DNA of 64,000 bases from CAWCWN01 sp963799245 (GTDB lineage: Bacteria; Chloroflexota; Ktedonobacteria; Ktedonobacterales; Ktedonobacteraceae): assembly GCA_963799245.1 (NCBI GenBank), contig CAWCWN010000005.1:1-64000 (forward strand), read 5' to 3'. The translations under genes and the position numbers were made by a program. Below are positions 63,400 through 64,000 of this stretch, in pieces. Each line of letters begins with the position of its first letter. Within the stretch, counting starts at the first letter, position 1. The notes below the pieces were generated by a model, which was not told the DNA's origin, searched no databases, and saw nothing but the letters and a program-made list of their open reading frames with translations.

Positions 63400-63683
63400 T
63401 ATACTTCCTTATACTTCTTCATAGCTGCGTCACTTGCAAAGAGTCGTCCCGGCAAAGTCTTTACTGCAGAGCTCGCTGATTACCTGCCCCCCGGGCAGGG
63501 TGGCTGCGTCCCGCGCCCTTGCGGCAAAAATATGCCATGGCCTCTGAGCCCTCACCATTGTATTTTATCACCTATTATGGTATCATAGCTTAGCGATACT
63601 GCAAATATTCCAATCCTCTCTGTATTATGTGTAAACGCATGTATCAAGGCGACACAGATCATCAGAGTAATACCGCATAAGCA
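63400..63683. other. Divergent intergenic before the T-box leader
   Basis: Promoter region of sucA on the minus strand and of the T-box leader on the plus strand; no tRNA or gene recognised. Hexamers are not convincing. Confidence 0.4.
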
Positions 63684-63970
63684 ATGAGGGAACGAGTAGC
63701 GCGCATACGCCTGCTGCAGAGAGTCCGGCGGTGGTGAAACCGGAACTGGCCTGCGTCGCGAAAATCATTCCTGAGCCGCTAGCCGAATTATAGAGAACGA
63801 TAGAGTAGACCTAGCCGGTACCTTTCCGTTATCATGAAGGATTGCAATGCTCATGGAGATCGAGCGTCACAGTGCAATGAAGCGAGCTATGCTTACAAAG
63901 GCGCATGGCTAATCAGGGTGGTACCACGGGAATACCTCTCGTCCCTAGTATGGGCGGGAGGATTTTTTTT
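63684..63970 (+). promoter_or_regulatory. T-box leader
   Basis: The conserved T-box AGGGTGGTACCACGG lies at 63915-63929, followed by the terminator CCTCTCGTCCC (63935-63945) with GGGCGGGAGG (63952-63961) and a run of eight T (63963-63970). Upstream, CAGAGAGTCCGGCGGTGGTG and the AATCATTCCTGAGCC block fit stem I with its AGAG motif. Binding of an uncharged tRNA would favour the antiterminator. I could not assign the specifier codon with confidence. Confidence 0.88.
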
Positions 63971-63990
63971 GAAGCCAGGAGCAGGTACAT

Positions 63991-64000
63991 ATGAAAACGA
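63991..64000 (+). CDS. Start of a T-box controlled gene (truncated by window)
   Basis: ATG at 63991 with AGGAGC upstream; only three codons are visible. The T-box implies an aminoacyl-tRNA synthetase or an amino-acid biosynthesis or transport gene. Confidence 0.6.

Noticed and set aside
63430..63560. Possible tRNA in the divergent region before the T-box
   Set aside because: No cloverleaf with TTCGA-type arm could be drawn.

Overview
The window most resembles a chromosome segment of an aerobic, spore- or mycelium-forming Chloroflexota of the Ktedonobacteria type. This is an inference from gene content: a very long AfsR/SARP-type BTAD-ATPase regulator, three Hanks-type Ser/Thr kinases plus a PP2C phosphatase, a multi-PAS histidine kinase, small GlsB/YeaQ membrane proteins, a high-affinity (actinobacterial/group 1h-like) [NiFe]-hydrogenase maturation cluster, and relics of many IS families (IS3, IS6, IS110, IS1182). 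No rRNA, tRNA or CRISPR array was recognised.

Layout. 0.7-5 kb: a truncated and an intact diacylglycerol-kinase-like gene, a DUF1206 membrane protein and a Ser/Thr kinase, all on the minus strand. 5-7 kb: IS3 relic, then the first copy of a duplicated promoter plus structured leader. 7.3-10.7 kb: MFS transporter, two GlsB/YeaQ proteins, Dps (stress block). 10.9-14.6 kb: the BTAD-ATPase regulator. 14.8-17.8 kb: second copy of the leader, a phasin-like gene and PHA synthase, so a polyhydroxyalkanoate storage locus. 18-21.5 kb: lactate/carboxylate transporter and malic enzyme, a C3/C4 acid utilisation pair. 21.6-28 kb: accessory region with a seven-repeat propeller-like protein, a MITE-like element, a methyltransferase, several transposase relics, PP2C and a CBS fragment. 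28.2-29.5 kb: enolase with a frameshift. 30-41 kb: a minus-strand hydrogenase locus (hypA,B,F,C,D,E, two SIS proteins, two HypC, endopeptidase, DUF6893 peptide) whose structural genes survive only as short scrambled fragments. 41.5-53 kb: S9 peptidase, histidine kinase, amino-acid permease, DUF1003 protein, membrane spermidine-synthase-like protein, Lrp regulator. 53.3-63.4 kb: two Ser/Thr kinases, an APH-like gene with a frameshift, tandem rhodanese, DUF6391 protein, and sucB-sucA of the TCA cycle. The right edge holds a T-box leader before a gene that starts ten bases from the end.

Structures standing out beyond genes: (1) a promoter plus about 160-nt leader present twice (about 6.4-6.65 kb and 14.8-15.05 kb) with compensatory changes in a hairpin, upstream of unrelated small genes; (2) three exact 68-bp tandem units inside the hyp operon, each able to fold on the transcribed strand into a three-way junction with two GAGA tetraloops; (3) four copies of a 12-bp-period AGCGTTA repeat, one overlapping the start of the BTAD regulator; (4) a folded element of about 155 bp at 19.57-19.72 kb; (5) the scrambled hydrogenase structural operon.

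Several otherwise conserved genes (enolase, hypF, APH-like, and some relics) are broken by single-base indels, several of them in homopolymers. Sequencing error is a real possibility and should be settled before any are called pseudogenes.
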